Below are positions 34,318 to 42,158 of a DNA stretch of 42,230 nucleotides, piece after piece (the first letter of the stretch is position 1; every line of letters begins with the position of its first letter). A program made the position numbers and the translations under genes. Where the stretch lies: assembly GCF_900142225.1 (NCBI RefSeq), contig NZ_FRAD01000022.1:1-42230 (forward strand), given 5' to 3'. The notes under the pieces are model-generated. The model saw nothing but the letters and a program-made list of their open reading frames with translations, was not told the origin of the DNA and did not search any database. This DNA comes from Hathewaya proteolytica DSM 3090 (GTDB lineage Bacteria > Bacillota > Clostridia > Clostridiales > Clostridiaceae).

Positions 34318-34803
34318 TTATTTTTTATTAATTATTTCGTCTGAAATTATGTGTTGTATATTCTCTGGTATATTAAATAGTTTATTTCTAAAAAACTCAG
34401 GAAAAGCTTTATATTCCGAAAGTTTTTCTATAGGCAACCAATGCATATTTTCCTTAACGCCTTGAGAATAACTATCACTGTGAAGTTCCTGTGTTCCTCT
34501 TGGTTTCATTAAATAATAAAATTCCAAAGCATGACATAGAGTGCCCTGATCCTCAAAAAAAGCTTCATTGATAAAAGCTAGTCTATCAACTTCATAATTA
34601 ATGCCCGTCTCTTCAAAGACTTCTCGCTTCACAGCCTCTTCGGAGCTTTCACCTATATGCACTCCTCCGCCTACAGTATAATAATAGTCATTCATATCAT
34701 TCTTCGCAAATAAAACGCAGCCATTTTCTATAATAATAGCTGCTGCCCTATACCTAAACCAATGATTTTCCCTTGTAAAACCACAATCATATTCTTGTTC
34801 CAT
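34318..34803 (-). CDS. Nudix hydrolase
   Basis: The 161-residue protein has a complete Nudix box, GGGVHIGESSEEAVKREVFEETGI (written with positions 45-68), including the REVFEE metal-binding Glu residues. It hydrolyses a nucleoside diphosphate linked to another group; the substrate is unknown. ATG 34803 follows a run of G's by about 9 nt, and the earlier ATG six codons upstream has no site. Confidence 0.9.
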   Translation of the reverse strand: MEQEYDCGFTRENHWFRYRAAAIIIENGCVLFAKNDMNDYYYTVGGGVHIGESSEEAVKREVFEETGINYEVDRLAFINEAFFEDQGTLCHALEFYYLMKPRGTQELHSDSYSQGVKENMHWLPIEKLSEYKAFPEFFRNKLFNIPENIQHIISDEIINKK

Positions 34804-34920
34804 AATATTATTCCCCCACATTAGTTATTTATTAATAATGTATCATTTTTGAAAGTTGCTGACAAGCATATGAGACTTTGCATTATAGCAACTGATGGTT
34901 GCAACTATGATAACTTTCAC

Positions 34921-34960
34921 AAAAAAGATGCTTAGGAAAACGCCCCAAGCATCTTTTTTA
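34921..34960 (-). terminator. Rho-independent terminator after copA
   Basis: AAAAAAGATGCTT pairs with AAGCATCTTTTTT around a 14-base loop that also has short AGG/CCC complementarity. On the minus strand the stem ends in a T-run. Confidence 0.9.
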
Positions 34961-34986
34961 TCTTAGTTCTATTTCAATATTAATTT

Positions 34987-37656
34987 CTATACTTCTTCAC
35001 AGCTCAACACAGTATATCCTGCTTCTGTTACTGCATTTTTAAGATCATTGCCTGACACGTCCCTTGTAAGCTGAACAATAGCTTCCTTGCTTTCAAGGTT
35101 TACCACAACCTCACTTACTCCATCTACAGCACTTAATGCTTTCTCAACGTGACTTTGGCAATGCGCACACATCATTCCATCAACTACAAGTACTTTTTTC
35201 ATCACAACATCCTCACTTTCATTTAATTCAGATATACTTTCGGCATCATAAATTACCATGTTATCTTTGTCTTCCTTATTGTCTTTTAACTCTTTATTTT
35301 CATTATTGCTTTCCCTTTTATCACTTGCATTCTCTTTTTCCAATTGTAAGGTATCTACCTTACTCTCAGCCTTAAAGAATCTCAATCTTAAGGCATTTGT
35401 AACTACACATATGGAACTAAGGCTCATGGCAGCCGATCCAATCATAGGACTAAGTAAAAGTCCAAAGGCCGGATACAAAATACCTGCTGCCACTGGAATG
35501 CCCAGAATATTGTAGAAGAAAGCCCAGAAAAGATTCATTCTTATGTTCTTTACCACAGACTTGCTAAGCTTCACCGCTGTTGCTACATCCATAAGGGAGT
35601 CCTTCATCAATACCACATCCGCCGAATCTATGGCAACATCTGTGCCTGCACCTATGGCTATACCTATATCTGCTCTCATAAGGGCTGGAGCATCATTTAT
35701 ACCATCGCCTACCATGGCTACTTTATAACCTTTTTCTTGGAGAGAACGTATGCAAGCTTCTTTATCAGCTGGAAGCACATCAGAAATGGCCTCTTCTATA
35801 TCCAGCTCTTTTCTTATGGCTTCCGCAGTTAAATGATTGTCTCCAGTTAACATAATTATGTGCATACCCATAGCCTTCAATACAGAGAGAGCCTCTCTAC
35901 TAGTTTCACGAATAGTATCAGCCACTGCGATTATTCCTGTAACTGCACCATGACTAGCAAAAATCAATGGTGTTTTTCCCTGAGCAGATAGTTTTTCTAC
36001 CTCGCCTGCAACAGAGCTTTCTTTGTCCATAATCCCTTCATCATACATAAGTTTTGCGTTACCGGCAAAGCATTTTTCACCATTAACTTCAGCTTTTACA
36101 CCTCTTCCATCAATAATTTGGAATTTCTCTACAGCTTCTATAATAATATTTTCAGCCTTGGCTTTTTCTATGACAGCCTCTGCCAGTGGATGAGCACTTC
36201 CAGCCTCTAAGCTAGCGGCCTGTGAAAGGAATTCCTCCTGAGACATGCCTTCTTTTACTACTATAATATCCGTAACAGATGGATGACCTGAAGTAATGGT
36301 ACCTGTCTTATCTAGTACAACGGTGTCTATGGATTGAAGCTTTTCAAGGCTTTCTGCTGATTTTACAAGGATTCCATATTCAGCGGCTTTCCCTGTACCA
36401 ACCATGATAGCCACAGGGGTTGCCAGACCCAATGCACATGGACAAGAAATCACAAGAACGGATACAGCACAATTCAGTGCAAACTCAAAACCATATCCCG
36501 CCACAACCCATCCAATGCCTGTAATTAATGCGATAATAAGAACTACAGGTACAAAAATGCCACTGACCTTATCGGCAAGTCTTGCAATAGGAGCCTTTGA
36601 GTTTCCTGCTTCGTCCACGAGACGTATAATTTGCGCTAGTGTGGTGTCATCTCCCACCTTTGAAGCTTTAAAACGAAAAGAACCATTTTTATTTATAGTG
36701 GCGGAGATGATTTCATCTCCCACATTTTTCTCTATAGGTATACTCTCACCTGTAATTGCAGACTGATCTACGTATCCCATACCTTCAATAACTATACCAT
36801 CTACGGGTATACTTTCACCCGGTTTTATGATGACAATATCACCTGCCACAACTTGCTCAGAAGGAATAATTTCTTCCTGCCCATCCCTTACAACCGTAGT
36901 AGTTTTAGGTGCCAGATCCATAAGCTTTCCCAGTGCATCTGAGGTCTTTGACTTCGAACGAGCCTCCAAGTATTTTCCCAGTGTTACCAGAGTTAAAATC
37001 ATAGCACTAGATTCAAAATAAAGGATGTGCGAATAATGATGGACTAAAGCTATATCTCCAGTATTTACACCGTAAAACATACGTCCCACTGCAAAAACAC
37101 CATATAACATAGATGCGCCTGAACCTATGGCAACTAATGTATCCATATTGGGTACACCTTTTGTAATAGCCTTAAATCCAGAGGAATAAAAATGCCAATT
37201 TATAATCAAAACCGCTGCTGATATGAACATCTGAACTACAGCATAAAACAGATCATTTTCCACACCAGAGAGGATTTTAGGTACTGACAAGGAAACCATG
37301 TGTCCCATAGCAATATACATAAGGGGAATAAGCAATACTACAGAATACAACAAACGTTTCTTCATATAACTTTGTTCCTCTTCAGCTTGTATCTTTCTCT
37401 TGTTCCACTCACCTCGGAACCCATGTTCTTCTGAAGTGTTGTTTTCCATAGAGCACGCCCCATACCCTATATTAGTAACAGCTTTTTCAATATCTTCACT
37501 TTCAATCAAATCCTCATCATATTCTACACTCATTTGATTTGCTAAAAGATTTACGCTGACCTTTTCTACCCCCCTCAGTTTTTCAATATTTCGTGTAATG
37601 TTGGCTTGGCAAGACGCGCAAGTCATACCGCTAATACTAAATTTCTCAATTTTCAT
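34987..37656 (-). CDS. copA: Copper-exporting P1B-type ATPase CopA with extra C-terminal CopZ-like domain
   Basis: The 889-residue Cu(I) exporter has an N-terminal heavy-metal domain with GMTCASC (10-16), TGES (302-305), the transmembrane CPC (405-407), phosphorylation site DKTGT (449-453), the HP motif in SAHPLAEA, and GDGINDAPAL. After the usual end of CopA an acidic and Lys-rich linker (about 765-815) leads to a second heavy-metal domain with GMMCAHC (827-833). That domain looks like a fused CopZ chaperone. The usual length is ~800, so the extra ~90 residues are real. GGGAG lies before the ATG, 51 nt after csoR. It is controlled by the CsoR operators upstream. Confidence 0.95.
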   Translation of the reverse strand: MKIEKFSISGMTCASCQANITRNIEKLRGVEKVSVNLLANQMSVEYDEDLIESEDIEKAVTNIGYGACSMENNTSEEHGFRGEWNKRKIQAEEEQSYMKKRLLYSVVLLIPLMYIAMGHMVSLSVPKILSGVENDLFYAVVQMFISAAVLIINWHFYSSGFKAITKGVPNMDTLVAIGSGASMLYGVFAVGRMFYGVNTGDIALVHHYSHILYFESSAMILTLVTLGKYLEARSKSKTSDALGKLMDLAPKTTTVVRDGQEEIIPSEQVVAGDIVIIKPGESIPVDGIVIEGMGYVDQSAITGESIPIEKNVGDEIISATINKNGSFRFKASKVGDDTTLAQIIRLVDEAGNSKAPIARLADKVSGIFVPVVLIIALITGIGWVVAGYGFEFALNCAVSVLVISCPCALGLATPVAIMVGTGKAAEYGILVKSAESLEKLQSIDTVVLDKTGTITSGHPSVTDIIVVKEGMSQEEFLSQAASLEAGSAHPLAEAVIEKAKAENIIIEAVEKFQIIDGRGVKAEVNGEKCFAGNAKLMYDEGIMDKESSVAGEVEKLSAQGKTPLIFASHGAVTGIIAVADTIRETSREALSVLKAMGMHIIMLTGDNHLTAEAIRKELDIEEAISDVLPADKEACIRSLQEKGYKVAMVGDGINDAPALMRADIGIAIGAGTDVAIDSADVVLMKDSLMDVATAVKLSKSVVKNIRMNLFWAFFYNILGIPVAAGILYPAFGLLLSPMIGSAAMSLSSICVVTNALRLRFFKAESKVDTLQLEKENASDKRESNNENKELKDNKEDKDNMVIYDAESISELNESEDVVMKKVLVVDGMMCAHCQSHVEKALSAVDGVSEVVVNLESKEAIVQLTRDVSGNDLKNAVTEAGYTVLSCEEV

Positions 37657-37707
37657 CCTTTTCTTCTCCCCATACTTTTTTTTTAAATTTTTATTGGTTT
37701 TAACTTT

Positions 37708-38031
37708 CTACTTTAACTTCTTCATTAATCCTATTGCTTCGTCCAAAATCTGTGTGTTTCCTTTTTGTATTTCTTCCACAACACAAGTTTCCATATGCTC
37801 CTGCAAAACTATATACCCAAGGCTCTGCAGTGCACTTTCCACCGCTGCGATTTGTGTTAAAATATCACCACAATAACGATTTTCATCAAGCATCTTTTTT
37901 ATACCGTTCATCTGACCAATCATCCTGTTTAATCTAGTCTGTAGTTGTTTCTGTGTCTTTTCACTTCTAGGAATCGCTTTATGCCTCACACAACAACACT
38001 TTTCATCTTTTACTTCGTTCTTATTTTTCAT
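37708..38031 (-). CDS. csoR: Copper-sensing repressor CsoR
   Basis: The 107-residue all-helical repressor releases DNA when it binds Cu(I). The Cys-His-Cys ligands are visible in RYCGDIL, EHMETCV, and LTRLN-like DNA-contact Arg/Lys residues precede them. The N-terminal tail KCCCVRHKAIPRSE adds three consecutive Cys that might bind copper. GGAGG lies 7-8 nt before the ATG. It represses itself and copA. Confidence 0.95.
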   Translation of the reverse strand: MKNKNEVKDEKCCCVRHKAIPRSEKTQKQLQTRLNRMIGQMNGIKKMLDENRYCGDILTQIAAVESALQSLGYIVLQEHMETCVVEEIQKGNTQILDEAIGLMKKLK

Positions 38032-38053
38032 TTACTTTCCTCCACGCGTCACA

Positions 38054-38111
38054 ATACCCCCATAGGGTATTATCTTAATTAGATAATATACCTTATGGGG
38101 GTATTTGTCAA
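38054..38111 (-). promoter_or_regulatory. csoR-copA promoter with two CsoR-type operators
   Basis: The minus strand has TTGACA (38106-38111), 17 bp, then TATTAT (38083-38088). The 17-bp operator ATACCTTATGGGGGTAT (38088-38104) fills the spacer. A second one, ATACCCCCATAGGGTAT (38054-38070), lies just downstream of the expected start, in inverted orientation, with a TTATCT..AGATAA dyad between them. G/C-tract palindromes flanked by TA are typical of CsoR sites. Confidence 0.88.
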
Positions 38112-38186
38112 GAAATTATTTACTTAAAATATTCTTTTGCTTCTTCCACCTCTGGACACTTTTCATATATTTAATTCCTGGAACCG

Positions 38187-39056
38187 CTAAATATCATCTT
38201 TCCTATATATAAAGCGTCTCCTTATTTTCTCAAGTTTCAACTTTGCTTCCTTTTGTCTTAGCTTTGCTGCAGCCACACGTTTTTCTCTATCTTTATCATT
38301 AGATTTAAGTGCTTTCTTAATTTCCTCTTCTGTGGCCTTCTTTATTCGCCTAAACTCAGCTTGACTTTTCTTTAGCTGGTTTGTAAGCCATAATGGTCTC
38401 GCTTGTAAATTAGGATAAGCCTCATGTATACGGCGAGTTAACTTAGTTCTTTGCTTAAGCAAATCATGTATTTTTTTACTAATTTCTTCTGTGTTGTCTT
38501 CGTCACTCTTGTCTATCTCCATTTTCACCATGTTCATTAAAACATGGGAAGCCACATAATCCAGTATAAAAATAACTATAATTACCATAGTCATAATTTT
38601 AATGAATACCGTTGGCCAACCACTTACAATTTCCATCATTATGGGGTCAACCCACTTAACAATTATCACGGAGGCTAGTCCAAACAACACAAGATTGCCA
38701 ATCCATATTCGACCATTTAAATTCATTGGTTTTCCGCTGTAATCCCACCATCTCGCATGGAAGGCTTTCTCCATGTACCAGCTAACAAAGTACTCTAGCG
38801 CGCCACAAATTACAACTCCAGCTAAAAAAATATCGCCATAAGTCCCATGTTTTCCAAAAATACCTCCAACAACCACGGATATAACTACAACTCCACAGCC
38901 ATATATAGGGCAGTATGGTCCAATGAAGAAGCCTCTATTAATGAATCTGTGGAATTGAATATACTTCAACATTACTTCCATAAGCCATCCAAGGACGGAA
39001 AATACAAAAAATGTAATAACAAGTATGCATATATTAACAAAATTAAAATCCACCAT
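38187..39056 (-). CDS. CmpB-type (PF06541) putative ABC transporter permease
   Basis: The 289-residue protein has about five transmembrane segments in the first 175 residues, with family blocks GFFIGPYCPIYGCG, EYFVSWYMEKAF and RWWDYSGKPMNLNGRIW. A very basic, probably coiled-coil cytoplasmic tail of ~100 residues follows. Although named as a permease, the family has no proven transport role and no ATPase is adjacent. GGAGGT precedes the ATG. A promoter TTGACT (39125-39130), 16 bp, TATATT (39103-39108) lies upstream. Confidence 0.85.
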   Translation of the reverse strand: MVDFNFVNICILVITFFVFSVLGWLMEVMLKYIQFHRFINRGFFIGPYCPIYGCGVVVISVVVGGIFGKHGTYGDIFLAGVVICGALEYFVSWYMEKAFHARWWDYSGKPMNLNGRIWIGNLVLFGLASVIIVKWVDPIMMEIVSGWPTVFIKIMTMVIIVIFILDYVASHVLMNMVKMEIDKSDEDNTEEISKKIHDLLKQRTKLTRRIHEAYPNLQARPLWLTNQLKKSQAEFRRIKKATEEEIKKALKSNDKDREKRVAAAKLRQKEAKLKLEKIRRRFIYRKDDI

Positions 39057-39102
39057 GGTGACCTCCTATATTTAGTCATTAGTTTACTCAGTAGTTTATT
39101 AC

Positions 39103-39130
39103 AATATACTATACCATTTAACATAGTCAA
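39103..39130 (-). promoter_or_regulatory. Promoter of the CmpB-type gene
   Basis: TTGACT and TATATT on the minus strand are separated by 16 bp. The start lies about 40 bp before the gene's ribosome binding site. Confidence 0.6.
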
Positions 39131-39157
39131 TGCCAACAAGCTACTTATATAAACTAT

Positions 39158-39241
39158 TTATTTCCTATGTCCATGCATATTCCACTTTCCATTTGCATTT
39201 AAATCATACACACTACAGTAATCAAGCTCCACATTTTTAAA
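39158..39241 (-). other. In-frame open tail after the HemN-like stop codon
   Basis: Directly after the TAA of the HemN-like gene (39242-39244) the same frame stays open for 27 codons and reads FKNVELDYCSVYDLNANGK, then WNMHGHRK, before TAA at 39158. The composition looks like protein. A GTG at 39232 has no ribosome binding site. It could be a lost C-terminus, a readthrough extension or a decayed small gene. It is not annotated as a separate gene for lack of a start. Confidence 0.35.
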
Positions 39242-40495
39242 TTAAAATTCAATTTTCTCTGGGAAAGCTTCTTTTCGCAGGATCCCCCACATCTTATCAA
39301 TATATGAAAGAGTATAGTAATTCTCATAATAATGATAATAAAATGCACCTTTAAGTGTCATATAAAATGTACCATCTTCTTCTGTGAAAAATCCTAAAGT
39401 TTTTGCCAGCCAAAATTCAAAACCATACATCTTCTTTAATGGTACACCAAAGAATGTTTGAAAATCCTTAGAATCTACTTTAGTGCTATATGCCGTCCAA
39501 AATAGATAGTATATCATTCTTTGTCTTTTCGTAAATCGTATTGTAAGAGAAGTTGGAAGCTCATCTCCATCTATTCTTTTTTCATATTCTTCTATAGAAA
39601 AAGTATTAACTTTAAACTGATCATTTAAAAGCGTAGTGGCAGAACAGCCAAAGCCTAAAAAGTTATCCCGAGTCATAGAAGAGTATTTTGCATTTTTATC
39701 CTTTGAAAAAGTCCAAATGGAATCTCTAATATAACCTTTGGACTCACAATATATTGTTATATCATCAAGCAATTTTCTTTTTTCCTTTTTCCCCATGGGT
39801 TTAAAAGTACTTTTATTAAATGTAAAATCAATGAAAGGATAAATGGCAATGTGATTGGCACCACTTAAAAAGGCAGTATCAATGTCATCTTTCAAGTCAT
39901 CTATATTTTGCTTTGGAAGGGCAAATATAAAATCCATGGAAACCGTATCAAATTCCACCTTTTTTAACGTCTCTGATATTTTATTAATATCAAAATTATT
40001 TCTACCTAAAACACATAGAAATTTAGAACTAAAAGATTGTATTCCTATACTAATCTTAGTAACCCCAGCATTTTTCAAATACACTAAAGTTTCCTCATCT
40101 ACATTTTGTGGATGCAATTCTACACCTATGCCTTCATTTATTACAAAATGATCCTCAATAGCTTCAATAATTTCACACATTCTATGGGAGACAAGTGCTG
40201 GAGTACCACCACCAAAATAAAGGCTTGTCACCTGCTTTTTCTCCATGTTTTGAGAACCAACTTTATGTATCTCTCTTATAAGATAGTCCACGTATTTATC
40301 ACACTTCTCTTTTGAATAAAGCTCTTTGCAGTACGGACAAAACTGGCATATTTGTTTGCAGAATGGAATATGAACATAAAGCCCAAGCTTTTCACAGTCC
40401 TTAAAAGGCAGTTGATTATCGTATTCATCCTTAAATTGAAAAGGTTTAAATGACCTAGTAAGCCACATTCTTGTAAGAGTAGTTATACACCCCAT
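39242..40495 (-). CDS. HemN/HemW-like radical SAM protein
   Basis: The 417-residue protein has the cluster motif PFCKQICQFC (Cys46, Cys50, Cys53) with a further Cys at 56, as in HemN-type enzymes. SLYFGGGTPALV, ISIGIQSF, SMDFIFALP and a HemN_C-like winged-helix end with LGFGCSA follow. The family contains coproporphyrinogen oxidase, the heme chaperone HemW and heme-degrading relatives. No heme genes are near, so the substrate is open. It lies 20 nt after the other radical SAM gene, both with GGGGGG ribosome binding sites, so they are one operon and probably one pathway. Confidence 0.85.
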   Translation of the reverse strand: MGCITTLTRMWLTRSFKPFQFKDEYDNQLPFKDCEKLGLYVHIPFCKQICQFCPYCKELYSKEKCDKYVDYLIREIHKVGSQNMEKKQVTSLYFGGGTPALVSHRMCEIIEAIEDHFVINEGIGVELHPQNVDEETLVYLKNAGVTKISIGIQSFSSKFLCVLGRNNFDINKISETLKKVEFDTVSMDFIFALPKQNIDDLKDDIDTAFLSGANHIAIYPFIDFTFNKSTFKPMGKKEKRKLLDDITIYCESKGYIRDSIWTFSKDKNAKYSSMTRDNFLGFGCSATTLLNDQFKVNTFSIEEYEKRIDGDELPTSLTIRFTKRQRMIYYLFWTAYSTKVDSKDFQTFFGVPLKKMYGFEFWLAKTLGFFTEEDGTFYMTLKGAFYYHYYENYYTLSYIDKMWGILRKEAFPEKIEF

Positions 40496-40515
40496 ATGAT
40501 CCCCCCTATATATGT

Positions 40516-41418
40516 TTAAATATATTTTAGATATGTTTTAAGCATTTCCCCTACTATTTTTACATTGCCAGCAAACAAAAGAGTGTATTCCGCCACAAAA
40601 AAATATCCACATTGTTCACAAAGTCCTGGTATATCTATACAACGTCCACAAGTGCTAATTTTTCCATTCTCTATGACAACACATTGATGACAAGGTGTAG
40701 GAAATTTATTATCTATGAGATATGGAAAAGCACTTTTCAAATTAAACACAGGGACACCATTGTCCATCATTTCAGAAATAACATTACAGCACTGTTGTTT
40801 TTCCTCCCTTGACAATGCAAGACTCTTGGTATTAGGGTATGGCGTATGAAAGTTAAAAGACACTGCACGTACATTCTTCGTCTTCTTTGCCACTTCACAC
40901 ACATCTTCAATAGTATCCTTATTTATTTGATTAATAGCCATATAAAAACAGATGTTATTGCTTGTGGCATTTTCTATGTTTTCCATAATTTTATCGTAGG
41001 TATCCCCTCGAATTTCGTTATGCTTTTCTCTATTCCCGTCAAGGCTTAGAAGAATCAAATCAGCTTCTGGTAAATCCAGCGGAAATGTACCATTAGTAAC
41101 AGTATTCACAATGAAAAATCCCATTTTTTTAGCTTCTATCACTAGATCCCTTAAGGTCTTTCCACCATACTGCCACATAAATGTTTCTCCACCACAGAAG
41201 AACAAAATTCTCACACCCATATTGTAAAGTTGCTTCATTTCAGATTTAATTTGCTCATAGGGATGAATTACGGCAGTTATATTATTCACTGAACAGTGCT
41301 TACAGCTCAAGTTGCATTTATCCGTCAAAATCACTGTGCCTAGAATAGGATCTTTCTTCTTAAATAAAAACGTCTTTATGCCAAACCTGGCAAAGTATAA
41401 AAAAGATGATAATTTCAA
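40516..41418 (-). CDS. Radical SAM protein with Cys-rich C-terminal domain
   Basis: The 300-residue enzyme has the cluster motif CNLSCKHC (Cys35, Cys39, Cys42) and the SAM-binding FFCGGETFMW. In the C-terminal third there are six Cys in about 30 residues (PCHQC, STCGRC, GLCEQCG), spaced like a ligand set for one or two auxiliary iron-sulfur clusters (SPASM/Twitch-like). The substrate is unknown, and no precursor peptide gene is visible beside it. TTG start with GGGGGG 7 nt upstream. A TATAAT -10 lies at 41490-41495 on the minus strand. Confidence 0.82.
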   Translation of the reverse strand: MKLSSFLYFARFGIKTFLFKKKDPILGTVILTDKCNLSCKHCSVNNITAVIHPYEQIKSEMKQLYNMGVRILFFCGGETFMWQYGGKTLRDLVIEAKKMGFFIVNTVTNGTFPLDLPEADLILLSLDGNREKHNEIRGDTYDKIMENIENATSNNICFYMAINQINKDTIEDVCEVAKKTKNVRAVSFNFHTPYPNTKSLALSREEKQQCCNVISEMMDNGVPVFNLKSAFPYLIDNKFPTPCHQCVVIENGKISTCGRCIDIPGLCEQCGYFFVAEYTLLFAGNVKIVGEMLKTYLKYI

Positions 41419-41533
41419 TTTTCAACCCCCCAATTTCACTATAATGTGTTTGTTTTTTCTAAAGTAGCATGTCCCCTCTATTGATTTACATTATAACATT
41501 TATACGCATGGTAATCTATTTATTTACTAATTA

Positions 41534-42025
41534 TTAAAAATACTCACTTAAAAGTCTTTCCTCTTCTTCACGAGATGAAAAACGAATTATCTCCTTATCC
41601 TTATACTGCTCTAGAAGATTAGTAATCTGTGGTCCAATTTTTTCTCTAAATCCAGTAACAAAATCAAGAAACTCTTCATCAACCTCCTCTTCAATCCATG
41701 GCATATCGTCGCGTTTTATGCGTATTCTGCTCTTTATTCCTTCAACGCACTGTTCTGTATCAAAATCCAAATAGACAATAGTTTCAGCGCCCTTAAGGCG
41801 TTGCTCCATAGTGGAAAAATAATTTCCATCGATAATCCACTGTTCTTTATTCATAATATCATCAATAGAATGTACCAATTCCTCTCTGGAAATATGGGTC
41901 TTGTCCTCCCTCCAATAGATATTGTCCATATGATATACTGGAATGTTTAGTAGCTTAGCTAATTTTTTTGAAAAATAGCTTTTTCCACTACCCGGTGAAC
42001 CTATGACAATGATTTTTTTATTCAT
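41534..42025 (-). CDS. Adenylate-kinase-like P-loop protein (FlaR / topology modulation type)
   Basis: The 163-residue P-loop protein starts with IIVIGSPGSGKSYFSKKLA (Walker A) and contains HMDNIYW and the IIDGNY block typical of the FlaR-like group. These are thought to be nucleotide or small-molecule kinases; the role is unproven. I chose ATG 42025, 7 nt after AAGGAG (42033-42038), rather than a TTG two codons earlier. The TnpB element ends 23 bp upstream, so its own promoter was probably displaced and it may depend on transcription from the element. Confidence 0.88.
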   Translation of the reverse strand: MNKKIIVIGSPGSGKSYFSKKLAKLLNIPVYHMDNIYWREDKTHISREELVHSIDDIMNKEQWIIDGNYFSTMEQRLKGAETIVYLDFDTEQCVEGIKSRIRIKRDDMPWIEEEVDEEFLDFVTGFREKIGPQITNLLEQYKDKEIIRFSSREEEERLLSEYF

Positions 42026-42048
42026 GAGCAATCTCCTTAAATATTAAT

Positions 42049-42158
42049 AGTGAACTTACCCCATCCACAAGGGGATGGGGCTTCCTGCTTCTTCGACCTC
42101 GCAATCTACTATCTCCACAGGCTTGATTCCGATAGTTCCTACCGTATTTATTACAGGA
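42049..42158 (-). ncRNA. Probable TnpB omegaRNA (reRNA) scaffold, copy 2
   Basis: It is identical to 73-182, with the strong terminal hairpin at about 42059-42080. The sequence that would serve as guide starts near 42048 and runs into the leader and ribosome binding site of the FlaR-like gene. Expression is inferred. Confidence 0.55.

Noticed and set aside
38112..38186. Short minus-strand frame reading YEKCPEVEEAKEYFK between the CmpB-type gene and the csoR promoter
   Set aside because: It has no start codon or ribosome binding site in frame, and an upstream stop (TAA) limits it to 15 codons. An overlapping frame from an ATG (MKSVQRWKKQKNILSK) is equally short. It may be a gene relic but cannot be supported.
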